A stretch of 64,000 nucleotides of DNA. Source: Forficula auricularia (taxonomy: Eukaryota > Arthropoda > Insecta > Dermaptera > Forficulidae). Shown piece by piece: positions 35,246 to 46,868 of the stretch (position 1 is the first letter of the stretch; every line of letters starts with the position of its first letter). Both the position numbers and the translations under genes were made by a program. Below the pieces are notes generated by a model. The model searched no databases and was not told the origin of the DNA. It saw only the letters and a program-made list of their open reading frames with translations. The stretch lies in assembly GCA_024734495.1 (NCBI GenBank), contig JALMQS010000681.1:9437576-9501575 (forward strand), read 5' to 3'.

Positions 35246-36110
35246 TCAAAATTGAAGATTTTCTTTAAAAATAAAGCCTTTGAAAAAATAGAGGATCAAG
35301 GCTAGGTACGCTCTCTCGGTGATTTGGAAATTCTTTTTCAAAGAATTGCTTGAAAAGACCTCTTAATTATACTAACTAAATGTATGAAATTTTAACTCAA
35401 TGGCTAAAACAGTTCAAGAATTCCTCGTTTAAAGAATGGATTTTTCAGACTTTATTAATTTTTCAACCGAAAATTAAAAAATCAGAAAGTCCAAAATCTA
35501 ATCAGTTGTTTTTTGTTTTTGTTAGGAATAGAAACATTTTCGAACAAGAACACTTATGCTACTAATTTTAACCTTCCAAATATTCAACCATTTCTTCAAC
35601 ATAAATTTTATTTAATGTTCTTCTTTTTAATTAAAATTCTATTTTTAAATATTGTGGGTCACTCTGAATGTACTGTAATAATTTTAAGTGGGGTGTTTCC
35701 TTATTGCTTCCTATAATTGGGGGTGTCAGAACGGGAATATAAACATAACTACCTAGAGTGGAATCTGAAACCAAATATAAATGCTATATAGTTCATTTGA
35801 CTAATCTCGAGGTATTCAGCGTCACTTTTGTTTATATTCATCAATTATAATCGATGTCCAATGAATACGTTAGTTGTTTCTCCCAAGGACTTAATATATT
35901 TTTGTCCCAAACGCGGAACACCATTTCCTCTTTCACCATTTATTTTTTTATTTCTTTTAATTGAAACGGATGATCCAAGGCTAGCCAGCCATATCTATTT
36001 ACGCTTGTGATTTAATTTGTTCGTTGCTATTTCGACTCTCTTGGTTCGTTAAATGGTTATTTAAATGTAATTACCTACGATTTACTGTAATGATATGAAA
36101 AAAGACTTTA

Positions 36111-36192
36111 TTAGGTAAATATACATTTCCCGCAGTCCGTGAAACAGACAAGACAGTCGTACAAACGGCCAGAACAGCCTTGCCACTGACGC
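36111..36192 (-). CDS. Candidate cysteine-rich terminal exon
   Basis: On the minus strand an acceptor-like AATTTATATAG ends at 36193. One frame then encodes 26 residues ending YDCLVCFTDCGKCIFT and a TAA at 36113-36111. Five cysteines in 18 residues (C-x6-C-x2-C-x3-C-x2-C) suggest a secreted or disulfide-rich peptide end. An AATAAA overlaps the stop (36112-36107), so the 3' UTR would be very short. Codons are less AT-biased than the flanks. No family was recognised, and a chance frame in a GC-richer island is a real alternative. Confidence 0.35.
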
Positions 36193-38979
36193 CTATATAA
36201 ATTACATTTTAAAAATATAAATCTATCCCAGACAACCATTCCTTTTACTTCTAACATATGTTTAATTAGATGTTGTGAATCACTAAATAAATAAATTAAC
36301 AAGTAATTAACATGTAATTATCATTAAAAGTACTTTGGAGACTTTAACGTAGGGAAACCATGTTTTTGATTTTAAATAAACAATTTTTTTATTTCTTAGT
36401 TATGACCGAAGATTTGAAAATAGATAACCGATCTCCAATAAGTTTTCATTTAAAAGTAAATATTTAACGTGTCATCAGAACTAAAAATGAACACTCATTG
36501 TTAGATTTAATTATTATAATAAGGTCTCTTTAGAAATTAATCCAAGTATTACCCCCGATCACCCTTTTTGCTTTTTCATATGTTTAATTAAAAGTTCGAT
36601 GAATCACTAAATAAATATGTTAAATATTTCAATGGTTTGAATTAAATTATTGCTACAAAATTTAATGAAAGGGAAGCTTTTATATTTTAAATAGATTAAA
36701 AACTGTAATAAAAATGAAAAATATAAATACTTACTGAAAATTAGCTAATGGAATGAAAATGGTTATTATTAATTTCACTTCTTATTGTTATTTAGTTTTC
36801 CTAAATTTCTTGTAGTTAATTTATTTGTAATCCGTAGTTCCATCTTAAGCCCCCCCCCAACCAAAAAACTGGGTACGCCCTTGTATATACATACCTATAT
36901 AATTTAATTTTTCATAAGGTTCTTTTGTTTGTTTTTTCAATTTAAGAAAACTTCCTTATTTGAACGTGAATTTGATCGAAGATAGAGAAACAAAAAAGAA
37001 CAAAGTGCAATTTAATTTAACATTTAAGAACAATCTGATATCAGTTTGATTCACATCGTGGTTTAAGAATTTGTTATTTTTATACGAAAGAATTTGACTA
37101 TAATCCACCCAACGGTGAGAAAGATAAAATTGAAAATTTTAATTAATTTTCTAGTCCCACTATGAGTGATATAACCAAAAAGAATCTTTCAGATTGTCTT
37201 GAATTTCTTTTCTTTTCTGGAATGTAAGAGTCTATCCAGGCTTCTTTCTATTTTTTCCTCCTTCTTCTTGTAACAGTTAAAAAAAAAATTGATTTATTTC
37301 AATAAGAGCCTTGGTCATGCTAGTAGGTATCTATGAATCATATTGATACCTAACTATATCACTTAATTGATCTATCTACCAAAGTGTCTATTCATAAATT
37401 ATAAATAATGTAGGTATGCATTCATATTAATTCAAATGTATTAAAAGAAAAAAAAATTATATATCCAAATCTATAGGTATCAAAGAAATTTTAATCCTGC
37501 AACTTTTTTGATTTTACAATAAAAATTAATTAATCTACACTTTTTTAAGACTCGATACGCTTTTCATAAATTTTAGTCATTTGACAATTATATTGTAAGT
37601 GAAGGGTTTGAACTAGAAATATTAAACTAGGCTCACTGTGCAGTTTAATAATACAAACATGGATGCTAAATCCCAGGTCCTTGCTTAAAAACCGTCCGAT
37701 ATCTTCCAATATGACACTGATTTTTTTCTGAATTCATTTAAGAACCTGATAGACAAATTATAAATAGTTTTGTTTTGAAAATACACATTTTGGAACTAAT
37801 TCGAACTTTCTATGACCTTTGGTTCTAAAGTGGGTTTCGTAATTCAGACAATCAAACAGATAGTGAGACAGAAAAAATAATACTTGAAAATAATTTCCCC
37901 CATATTTCTAAATACAAATAATTAAGCAAAAATAAAATTTTAAAATTTTTGAGTTAATTCAATACTTCGGACTCAAAAAGGCGTATACCTACGGTATGAA
38001 TTGTCTAGGTCAAGACTTAAGAGAACATAACTCAGAATAAAAGAACAAAATATTTAATCCAAATCAATATCATGGAATTTATAATCCCGAAAATCACTTT
38101 TAATATTTTCCGTTAAAAACTTTTTTCCTAATTACAAAATAGTTTCTTACTGTAATTAAAATGAACTTCCTCTAGAGATAACTAAACAGGCTAATCAGGC
38201 TACCTAAATGAGCGGGAAGATTAATTAGTTAAGACATTTAATTATCGTTTTTATTACATGTAGTTAAACGAATAATTTATTCGCAATTCATATATAAGTA
38301 TATATGTAGATTAAAAATTTAAATGGATATTAAAATGTTTTAATTTAATTATTTTTAACACGAGAAGGTAAACATATCTATTATGATTTTATTACCCACT
38401 TTAAATAATTTATTTTATAAATATTTATCTTCTAAAAAGGTAAGTTTTCATTTTGCTTGCTGAAAAATATTAATTGGGTTCTAAATCTGTAAATTACTCG
38501 GTACGCCCAACTTGTTGAGATTCGAGTCATGAATCTATAATAAAAAAACTTTTTCTTTTTTTGTAAAATGTTTTTGGAACACTTGAATAAATATAATTTT
38601 ATCCTTGGTAGGTAATATTAGTGGTTCTAGAATCAGATATTCATGAGAATAACAATAATTAAATCGCGCAGAAAGTCAGTCCTGGTGTTAAAGTTTTTAT
38701 ATTAACATTGTAAATAATTGTATACTTTGAATTACTAGTTTAAGGATTTCTGGAAAATAAGTTACTGAAGAAGAGGGGAAAAATCGAATCGTTATAGATG
38801 AGAAACTTTAAACAGCTTTAAATACAAAGATGAAAATTCGCCCACAAATTTGTTTTTATAAGCTCCGCTTATGAGTCGAATTTCAGTTTCTTAACTCAAA
38901 CACACTTGGCAAACTTCTCACGCCTTTTTTGATTGTATGTCCTCTCAATACCCTTGTTTTTATTTTTATTCCAAAATAA

Positions 38980-39787
38980 ATTGTCACCCATATTTATTTC
39001 ATATGGAACCCCTACTATGAGATACTTAAGGCATCCTTGGAAAGAGTCCAGCATAAATTTTTGAGGACGGTTAATTATAAACTAGGCATAAGTATAGATA
39101 ATCTGAATTATGACTATCTAATTTCACACCTGAAACTCAACACACTGGAACAACGACGTGATTACAATGACATTTCCTTCCTGCTTAAACTTATTTCTGG
39201 GAAAATCGTGTGTCCAAAAATTCTATCTAAGCTAAATTTTAGAATCCCATCACATAGCACGAGATCCCAAGATATGTTTGTAGTTCCACATCACTCGACT
39301 AACGTCGGTAAAACCAACGCCATTGGCAGAATTCAAAGACTAGCAAATAAACAATTGACCAATCTTGACCTTTCCAGCACAACTCCTCACCAACTCAAAA
39401 AAATCATCATAAAACCATCAGCCACATTATAAAAACCACTTCAGTGTAATAAGTTTGTTTTTTTCTCTCTGATACCTATCTGTTATTTTATTATATCCAT
39501 ATTGTTTTAATATTGTATCCTGTATATGTTTCTTTTTCTGTATTGGACATCTTGTCCGTAAAACTAGCTTCTTCTTCTCCTTCTTCATATTCTCTATAGG
39601 CTTTCGCCTGTTCTTCCAATAAGAAAAAAAAGAATAAAGACGTTAGTTTCTTGCTGCGACATCTTTCCATCTTTTTTTCGGCCGCCCTCTGCTCCGTGTG
39701 CCACGTGGGCGATTTTCCTTCACGATTTTTGTAAAACTAGCTAAACAGCTAAATAAATGTAAAACTAGCTAAACAGCTAAATAAATA
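38980..39787 (+). pseudogene. LINE ORF2 C-terminus and 3' UTR
   Basis: From 38980 an open frame reads FIWNPYYEILKASLERVQHK, then FLRTVNYKLG. It continues to a stop at 39430-39432 through LNTLEQRRDYNDISFLLKLI. The IWNPYY...LERVQxKFLR...LxxRR pattern is the established post-palm region of non-LTR retrotransposons. Everything upstream is lost. The 3' UTR ends in a GGACA/TGTCC hairpin (39544-39556) and a tail with two tandem GTAAAACTAGCTAAACAGCT units up to 39787. It is interrupted at 39570-39730 by an RTE-like fragment. Confidence 0.85.
39570..39730 (-). mobile_element. Nested RTE-like LINE 3' fragment
   Basis: On the minus strand it encodes RSRGRPKKRWKDVAARN and a stop, the recognisable GRPxxRWxD end of RTE/related LINE ORF2 proteins. 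A short 3' UTR and a GAAGAAGGAGAAGAAG tail follow. It is flanked by an exact 12-base repeat GTAAAACTAGCT at 39558-39569 and 39731-39742. This is consistent with a target-site duplication, although the host LINE tail itself repeats this unit once more. Confidence 0.75.
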
Positions 39788-39842
39788 AGTTAATTCAAAT
39801 GAGCAATGAATTATTATTCCTATCTGAAATATAAAAAAAAAA

Positions 39843-39925
39843 AAATGAAAACTCCCGACGATAGGGATCAAATCTTCCGGCTAGTGAATGCACTGACAGC
39901 GCATTAACCCATTGCGGAGGATTTA
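39843..39925 (-). repeat. tRNA-like SINE head
   Basis: The minus strand reads TGGGTTAATGCGCTGTCAGT, resembling an A-box region, and then AGATTTGATCCCTATCG, resembling a B box (GGTTTGATCC), about 45 bases apart. The cloverleaf is incomplete and no body or tail was defined. Confidence 0.4.
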
Positions 39926-40238
39926 AAGACCCAACAATTTATATTATAATTTATATATTAAATATAATAATATTTGTCAAAGGATACCAGTTCTTTTTAT
40001 AGATTCAGGCTTATTGAATTTCATATAATATAAATATTATTTTAAAATAAATATATATATATATATATATTTCTATGTATATATACAGAGGGAAAGGCAG
40101 AGAGACAGCTCGAGAGAGGGAATGATAGATACATATTAAATTTATTCGATGTTTAGCAAGATAATAGGTGTTTGCCTGTCAAGAGTCTGGAAAAGAATGC
40201 GCACCCGGAGGCGATATTTCCAGCGCATGCGTCTTTAC

Positions 40239-40303
40239 CTGGAGTGTTTTGCCGCCTCGCTGGCTGCTAACTCTTTTATGAGGCCGGGAGATTATCCTAA
40301 TCA
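40239..40303 (-). CDS. Candidate 65-base internal exon
   Basis: On the minus strand an acceptor ATATTTATCTCAG ends at 40304 and a donor CAG|GTAAAG begins at 40238. One frame is open (two split-codon bases, then IRIISRPHKRVSSQRGGKTL) and ends in phase 0; the other two contain stops at their start. The block is GC-richer than its flanks. No homology was recognised. The splice pair plus a single open frame is suggestive but short. Confidence 0.4.
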
Positions 40304-40773
40304 CTGAGATAAATATCGAGACTCCAGGGAGAGACAATACCGGTCAGTTAATTTTATATATAAGACTTCAATAAATTCGAATTTAGCTGTCAAGTTCATT
40401 TCTGCTCCATTTCTCTCCAGAAGTTAATAGTTTAAGTGACCATTGGCAATTGAATGTTTAAAGCACCGGTTCCTAAATCATTCCTGAGGTTAAGAAACAT
40501 GTTTATTTTGAAAGGGTGACCGTTCTCAAACTGTGTGCTGCTTATATTTTTTACAACCTTCTCAATCTCAGTCATGTCGCATGGATTTATTTCATTGGAA
40601 TTGGCAAAGTCCAAAGGGAGATGGTGGGAGTTGCGACCCTTTGTTAAAAACACAACGGCTATTCTTCTCAAGATTAAATATATTTCCCCTGTGGCGAAAA
40701 ATGTGAATAATGAGTTGAAATTCAGCGGAGTTTGTCTTAATAAGCTACTTAGGTTCAGCTTTTTAGCTCAAAC

Positions 40774-40916
40774 GGAGGGGTGAACCGCGATTGGAATTAT
40801 GTAGAATTATTATGGAATTCATTAGATAATTCCCGTTCTTCTATTGTCTTCTACTTGGAAATGAAAGTGGAAGTGGAAGTAGGTGTACACGATATTAGGT
40901 TTCGGTTCACCCCCCG
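40774..40916 (+). mobile_element. GGGGTGAACCGCGA MITE, copy 4, intact
   Basis: The best copy of the family: left end GGAGGGGTGAACC, complement of right end CGGGGGGTGAACC. It has an exact 8-bp target-site duplication GCTCAAAC at 40766-40773 and 40917-40924. The 8-bp duplication places the family in the hAT superfamily. The interior carries GTGTACAC and GGAAGTGGAAGT blocks shared with the other three copies. Confidence 0.9.
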
Positions 40917-41505
40917 GCTCAAACTGTTTGACGGCAAAAAATCGTCATAAAATTATAATTTGCAAAGAGAGTTGTGAATCTTGAAAAAGGTGTAATCTAA
41001 TTGAATGCTATATATTTTATCTGTTTATCTCTCTGAACTCCAATGACTAAAAAACAAACAAAAAAACCCCATTAAATATGATGTTTGTAGAAAGTTTATT
41101 TTATTGCCATACAAATATAAACATATGATATTATGAAACTTGTTAGGTCTCCATTATTTAAAATAATTCAATTAAAAACATTTTTTGTTTTGAAAAATGT
41201 ATTGGTTCTCGAAATGAAATAAAATTGCTGCCTAGGTTCAAGGGGCAATTATTTTAATGATTTTTTCAAAAAGAGTGCGAATAGAAGGTTTGTATTCCCA
41301 GTCTGGTATATCTTCCAGTTCAAGAATGTCAAATACAAATCCAGACGAGTTTTAGTCGAATAAAAATTATTCTCGCTGAGGAACTATTAAAATAGTAATA
41401 ATATAAAAAAGGAATAAATAAAGATGATTCGAAAATCTTTGGACTAATTCATTTCTAAGAACTCTCAATATATAAGATCGGAAATAACTAAGAGTGCTAT
41501 AGACA

Positions 41506-41770
41506 CAGAGGCGTAGCCACGGGTGGGGTGGGGAGAGGGTCAGAACCCCCTCTCCCCAAGGGCTGGGCTCATGGGATCAGTAACGGCAACGAGAAACCCT
41601 TTCTTATGGCAAACTAACCGTAATTAAATATATTTCATATGTTTAATCAAGAATTAAGTTATTTTAAAATTCTTGAAGTACCTATTGTTTTAATAAAAAA
41701 AATTCCCACTAAATATAATTTTTGCTTTGTGCCCCCCCCCCCCCACGAAAATTTTCTGGCTACGCCACTG
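41506..41770. mobile_element. hAT MITE with G/C-tract ends
   Basis: The left end CAGAGGCGTAGCCA pairs with the right end TGGCTACGCCACTG. The flanks are an exact 8-bp duplication TATAGACA at 41498-41505 and 41771-41778. Poly-G and poly-C-rich tracts lie just inside both ends. CAG(T/A)GGCGTA ends are established for hAT elements. Confidence 0.92.
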
Positions 41771-42412
41771 TATAGACAGTCATAGCTTGATTATAGCAGT
41801 AGAATTAGGAGAAATTAAAGATTTTCTTATAGGACAGGCTAATTCATTGTGGAGATGGTCGATTTCCATCTCAGGGATTATGGAATTTAAGTCACTAGTT
41901 TAATTTCTGATTCTTACCCTCACTCACACAAAGCAGTATCCGTTTGGGGCGAAGGTCCTAAAATATATTTTTTTTAAATTTAATATTAAATGTGAAAAAT
42001 AACGAAAATGATGCCGTATTCAATGAAATTTGCAAAAAAAAAGTGAAGATTAAAATAAAATTTCAAAAAATGAAGGGTACTTTTCCCCTGGTTGAAAAGT
42101 CACCAACTGCCACTGGTATATTCATTCATATATGCGTGAGTATAATTATTTGCAGCGGGCACCCTCTTTGATTTGCTTTTAAAAAATATACCTCATATAA
42201 AAATTACAATAACATATCTAGAATCTGCAATAAATTCTACCATATCTTTTTGACTTTATTAAAAAGAAATTCCAATAATTAATCATAAATAATTTTGCAA
42301 GTAATTGAAGTGATAACAGGTTCGAAACCATTCGAGGTGATAGGTGGGGAGTTTAGAATAAATAATTGAGTGAGTGAGCAGGATTATCCTTTTTTGCAGC
42401 AGCGTTTGCAAT

Positions 42413-42530
42413 CAGCACTTGGCTTTATCCCGACGACCTTTGCTTTCCTTGGGATAGGCCAATTAGAACAACATGGCGTGTGGTTGCCTATCCGACTCAC
42501 AGTTTTGCATTGCTAATGTTGATTTTAACC
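42413..42530 (+). other. GC-richer island, possible exon on either strand
   Basis: A good acceptor (ATCCTTTTTTGCAG) ends at 42413, followed by a 38-codon open + frame (QRLQSALGFIPTTFAFLGIG, then ...LHC stop). On the minus strand the same DNA has a 42-codon cysteine-rich frame (C, CC, C, CC pattern ending CKRCCKKG), preceded only by a weak acceptor. Internal inverted blocks GGATAGGC/GCCTATCC also suggest a hairpin or small repeat. Not resolvable from sequence alone. Confidence 0.25.
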
Positions 42531-43969
42531 TTGTTTTTTCATAAAAAAAAGGAGTGGCCGAGACTAAAAATTCAGCTGTTCAGTGAGCTTTATATTTAAA
42601 AACAAAATTAATTTTTAATCATTTCCGGCAGTGATTTTAATAGGCATTTTTAATCAGCAATTTTGATTTCATCGCTAATTTTTACGGACACTTTATATGT
42701 AAATAGCCTTGTGTTCTAATCAAGTGGAAAAAAAACTAAATTAAGTAGATATAACTTTTGTCTTGTTGATTTTAACTAACAACTATTAAAATCATTTAAT
42801 TCTTAGGGTTCCGTATCATAAATTGTTTTTTATTTTATTGTATTTTTTTTATGCCACTCTTTTTTGATCACTCGTTTATTTAAGTGTTTGAAACATTTTA
42901 CAACATAATTTTTATTCTGTCTGCTTAGATTAAGATACCCAGGAATTATAAAATAAAAATATCGAACTTTTTTAAAAATTTCAAGTTCTTTCTAAATACA
43001 AACAGCTGATTAGATTTTGAGTTTTTTAACTTGAAGTATTCCGGATGAAAAATGTAGAAAAATGGCTAAATAGTTAGTTAGATAATATTGGGTAGAGCTA
43101 GAAAATGCTGGGTTTGCCCCTAATTGTCTGTAATATCAGAATATTTTCTTATGTACCTACTAATTATTTCAAGGGGTGAATATGTACAATATTGGGATAC
43201 CTTAAATATAAATAAATAAATATTGTATTAAGAGAATTAATAAGCTAAGATTCTGTATTCAAGTCCTCATATATAATTGCACCTTTGTGCCAAAAATCCT
43301 TCTCAATAATTATTTTTGTCTGTCTTTCTGTGTGCCTGAGTCTTTCTGGTTGTCTAAATTTCTGTATCTACGGTAATAAAAAAAAAGTTCGTTTTGGTGC
43401 CGAAATTAAGATGAATTTAAACTGGCTATGTATTATAAAATGTCTATAAATTTTAAAATGTGTAGATTGGTATTTGAATAACGAAAAACTGTTTTGATTT
43501 CGGGCTCTTGGCTTCAGAAGTTAAGATTCAAAAATGCAGAAAATGAGAAAAAAAATTGTAGGTATTTAACCATCGCTTCTTTTGATCTCAAATCTCAAGC
43601 TGTTTGCTGAGAATTCAATTTTCATCTAAATTTGCAAAATGTGTACAAATATCTTGTAAATGTTTTCACTTTTTTTCCTTTATTTGTTAGGAAAATATTT
43701 TTATTCATTCATTTCTTGTTCTATTATTTATTTTATCCGATTGATGAATTAATGTTTTTTAGGATTTTTTTTAATTCTATATCGTCTAGTGACTAACTAA
43801 TACCGTTAAATAAATATAGGTATACGTTTTGCTTGCCATTTCCAAATAAATTCGGCTATTGATTTAAGAGATCAAAAGGGAAATTTCGTAAAAAGGTAAA
43901 TAATAAAATCATGAGAATGTTAGCAACAGCAGCCCCCCCCCCCCGCAACTTCCAGACCCTATTTTCTAG

Positions 43970-44260
43970 TCCATCCGATCTAGAGAAATTCACCGACTAT
44001 TGATCGTAATTGCTGTGGTAATTTCCTTGGGAATCGGGCCGGACTCCTTTTCGGAAGCGGAGGTGCATTTCGAAATTTCCATAACAATTTCAATCGATCA
44101 TCGCTATTATGCAAATGAAACGATGACGGAGACTCGGGCATCCGAATCACCCAAGGGCAACGTGTGGGCACCCAAACAGGGTACAAGGGACGACCTCGAA
44201 GGTCGGGGCCTTGGCCATGCTCTCTCTCTCTTACTATCTAGCTACAAATCTGTTTTTTGA
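43970..44260 (+). CDS. Candidate terminal exon, 97 codons
   Basis: Acceptor CCCTATTTTCTAG ends at 43969, preceded by a 13-base C run. The frame from 43971 is open for about 96 codons to TGA at 44258-44260. It includes a hydrophobic run LLIVIAVVISLGIG, then an acidic to polar stretch (DSFSEAEVHFEI, NETMTETRASESP) and RDDLEGRG. The block is clearly GC-richer than the flanks. It also contains ATGCAAAT, a POU octamer, so a conserved regulatory element is a strong alternative. A shorter antisense frame is open too. No family was recognised. Confidence 0.35.
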   Translation, partial: SIRSREIHRLLIVIAVVISLGIGPDSFSEAEVHFEISITISIDHRYYANETMTETRASESPKGNVWAPKQGTRDDLEGRGLGHALSLLLSSYKSVF

Positions 44261-44660
44261 TTTTTATTTATTTTCAATAAAAAAGTGAAATCAACCATAA
44301 TTTATTTCAATTTATTTTAATAAATTCTTGATACCTACCTATATATAATATTAATAATAATAATTATCATCATTAAAACTTATTCTTTATAAAATATTAC
44401 AAAAATATCAATTGAATGAAGTTAACTAAACCCTTTGGTTTTCGAAATATCATTGTTCATCTTAAAATGGTCTTCTCTTTAGATTTTGAATCGTTATCAA
44501 TTAAGCCCAAATTAATAACACAATTTATTTATAAATATAGCATTTAAATTTCAAATGGATACTGCATTGAATATCTCTTTAATTAAAAAAAAGATTCCGA
44601 TGAATTGATAACCTCCTCCTTTTTTTGAAGTTGGTTAATAAAAATTAAGCACAACAGTGA

Positions 44661-44852
44661 ATGTCAAAATGCCCTGTTATTGCCACTGGCATGCAAGTTT
44701 CTAAAGAAGCCAAAAGTATGCAACCCATCTTTTTAAAGTACCTGGATACAGGAACGGCGCGTCCATATATACATAGAGTCGTTCAGGAGCACGACGGCGC
44801 CAAAGGCATTAAAGTCGCCGACAGACCATTTATTATACCGGTCAATGAATAG
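44661..44852 (+). CDS. Unrecognised 63-residue ORF
   Basis: It starts at ATG 44661 and stops at 44850-44852. Codons are GC-richer than the flanks, especially near the end, which reads RVVQEHDGAKGIKVADRPFI and then IPVNE. It lies directly after a decayed ACCGACTTC-family end (about 44600-44640), so it may be a transposon-borne fragment. No domain was recognised, and there are no splice sites on either side. Either a captured piece of a larger protein or chance. Confidence 0.3.
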   Translation: MSKCPVIATGMQVSKEAKSMQPIFLKYLDTGTARPYIHRVVQEHDGAKGIKVADRPFIIPVNE

Positions 44853-45225
44853 ATTTTTAATAATTTTTAAAGAGTACTATCTTACACTAGGGTAAAATAT
44901 TTTAAAATATAATTTTACTAAAAACTTTATACAAGCTTTTTTGTGGTCCTCAAGCTACTTAATTTGAATATTAAATTTCATCAAAATTGGTTAAGTCATT
45001 TTCAAAATATTTAGAAAATATTAAAAAAGTACTAGAATAAAGTATTAATGTTTGTGGACCGATATGTAGAAAAAACTAATCAGCGTTTGATTTTGTTAAA
45101 GAAATGGTAGGTTTTCAATTTCATTCGCGGTGTGGAAAAATCGTCGACGAAAAAAGGGAGTAACATCCATCCATCTGCATGCACTAAACGAAAAAATCGC
45201 ACTTTTTGGCCTCTGGGCGGGACCC

Positions 45226-45547
45226 TACCCAGGTAGCACAAGAATAATGTATAAATTCGGATAATATCTTCTCTGGACATTGGAATATCCTGTGAATAAT
45301 CTTTCAATCTTCGTAGATATTCTGGGAATTTTCTTAGAACTAAAATATTCTTGTAGGATGTAGGACATTAAATTCCCTTTCCCGGAATATTCCTAGTTGC
45401 GCATTCTTGGAATATTTGGAAAAGAATATTCTCAAAAGATTAACGCACATACAAATATTCTGTGGATCTCTTGGAGATAATTGGAATATATATGTCCTTT
45501 AAATAACTTCTTAGAATATTCTGGGGATATTGTGTGTTAGCTGGGTA
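45226..45547. mobile_element. MITE with repeated GAATATTC motifs
   Basis: The terminal inverted repeat is TACCCAGGTAGCACA on the left, with the complement TACCCAGCTAACACA on the right. The interior repeats an imperfect (A/G)GAATATTC(T/C) unit about nine times. GAATATTC is a GAA-nn-TTC palindrome, like a heat-shock-element half pair. No flanking duplication was found. Confidence 0.7.
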
Positions 45548-45618
45548 TGTAATTTTTGGCAAAACCGTGCTAAAATTCAACCTAAATGAATACTATAATT
45601 TGTGAATTTGATTGAGAC

Positions 45619-45700
45619 TATGGGTTCCGTGGTCTTTACCTGAGAACGCTTGGCGCGAAACCGATCCAATACTTTATCTGCTTCGCATTGGATAAAGTAA
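45619..45700 (-). repeat. Repeat shared with 4226-4292
   Basis: The minus strand contains ACTTTATCCAATGCGAAGC and TCAGGTAAAGACCACGGAAC in the same order as 4226-4292 inside the hAT-like element, with about 25 extra bases between. It is a dispersed repeat of unknown class. Confidence 0.7.
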
Positions 45701-46868
45701 AAATGGGGAAATGACTTGCGCCTTTTTTTAGTCATACTCTTAACTGATATGCCAGTTGTCTAACTAGCAGGGGCTCCCATTAAATGACCTGTTTGATGCT
45801 GATACTTGCAAACAGCGAGCGTGCCACGACACGTTTGAACATGATTGTGTCTAGTGGTGGTTTTCGAATTTACTTCGTGCATTTAGCTCATTGAGAATTC
45901 AATTTATAGTAAACAAGTAAAACTAAATTTTCACCTGGTTTTTTTAATTTAATTCGAAAAACGTAGTATTTTTTTAATATAAAATAAATCGAATTCTCAT
46001 TGACCTAAAAACAAGCGGTGAATTGGAAATGATAAATGAACTTAACTTTTTGTTTTAATTATAAAATATTTTGATTTCCTATAATGCTCAAAATTTAATC
46101 TCGAAATGGAGATTTGATTAAATATATCTCAAAAACTAAAGCTGATACGGTCTATCAATTTTCAGAATCAGCACCCCAAATAGCCCAAAAAATGGCCTAA
46201 AAACCAATACATAAATAAGGAAGTTATGTAAAATAGATACAAATACAAATCTATTATGTATAATTGTATATACTAAATTCTTTTATTATAATAATAATTA
46301 ATTTAATTTAAATTTATTCTTTGTCTAAAATTATATTAATATTGATTGGAGCATGACAAAAAAATAATCATTCAATAATTGTTTTACTATGCGTGATGTA
46401 ATCGTTAATTTGCTTAACGGAACTAACTACACGTGGGTCCATGAAAGTTGTACTTTGACGGTCAGTCCTTGTCGAATATTCAAATTCATTGGCAAAATAT
46501 TTGTTAACTGTAATTCTTTTTAGTTTATTTTATTTGTTTACAATCGAATAATCACGTAAATTAATTGCGCTTAATAATACTATCTGAGTTTTGAATAGAC
46601 AAATTAACTTTCTTATACTTTATTGAGGGTAATTACTTTGCTCCTGCTGGGAGGGTCAAAATATTGAATTTCCTCAAAAAAATTTCAATTTTTTTTATTG
46701 TTTATCAAATTTAGAAATGTTTGAAAAGTATGGAAAAATTATTTTCACATATGATTTTCTCTTTCTGCCCGTGCAAGATGATTAAGATCGAAAAAATGTA
46801 GACATTCTGGTGCCTAAATTTGTATATTTCTTAAAAACTTATTAAATTTTCGACTTTCTAGCCTCAGA

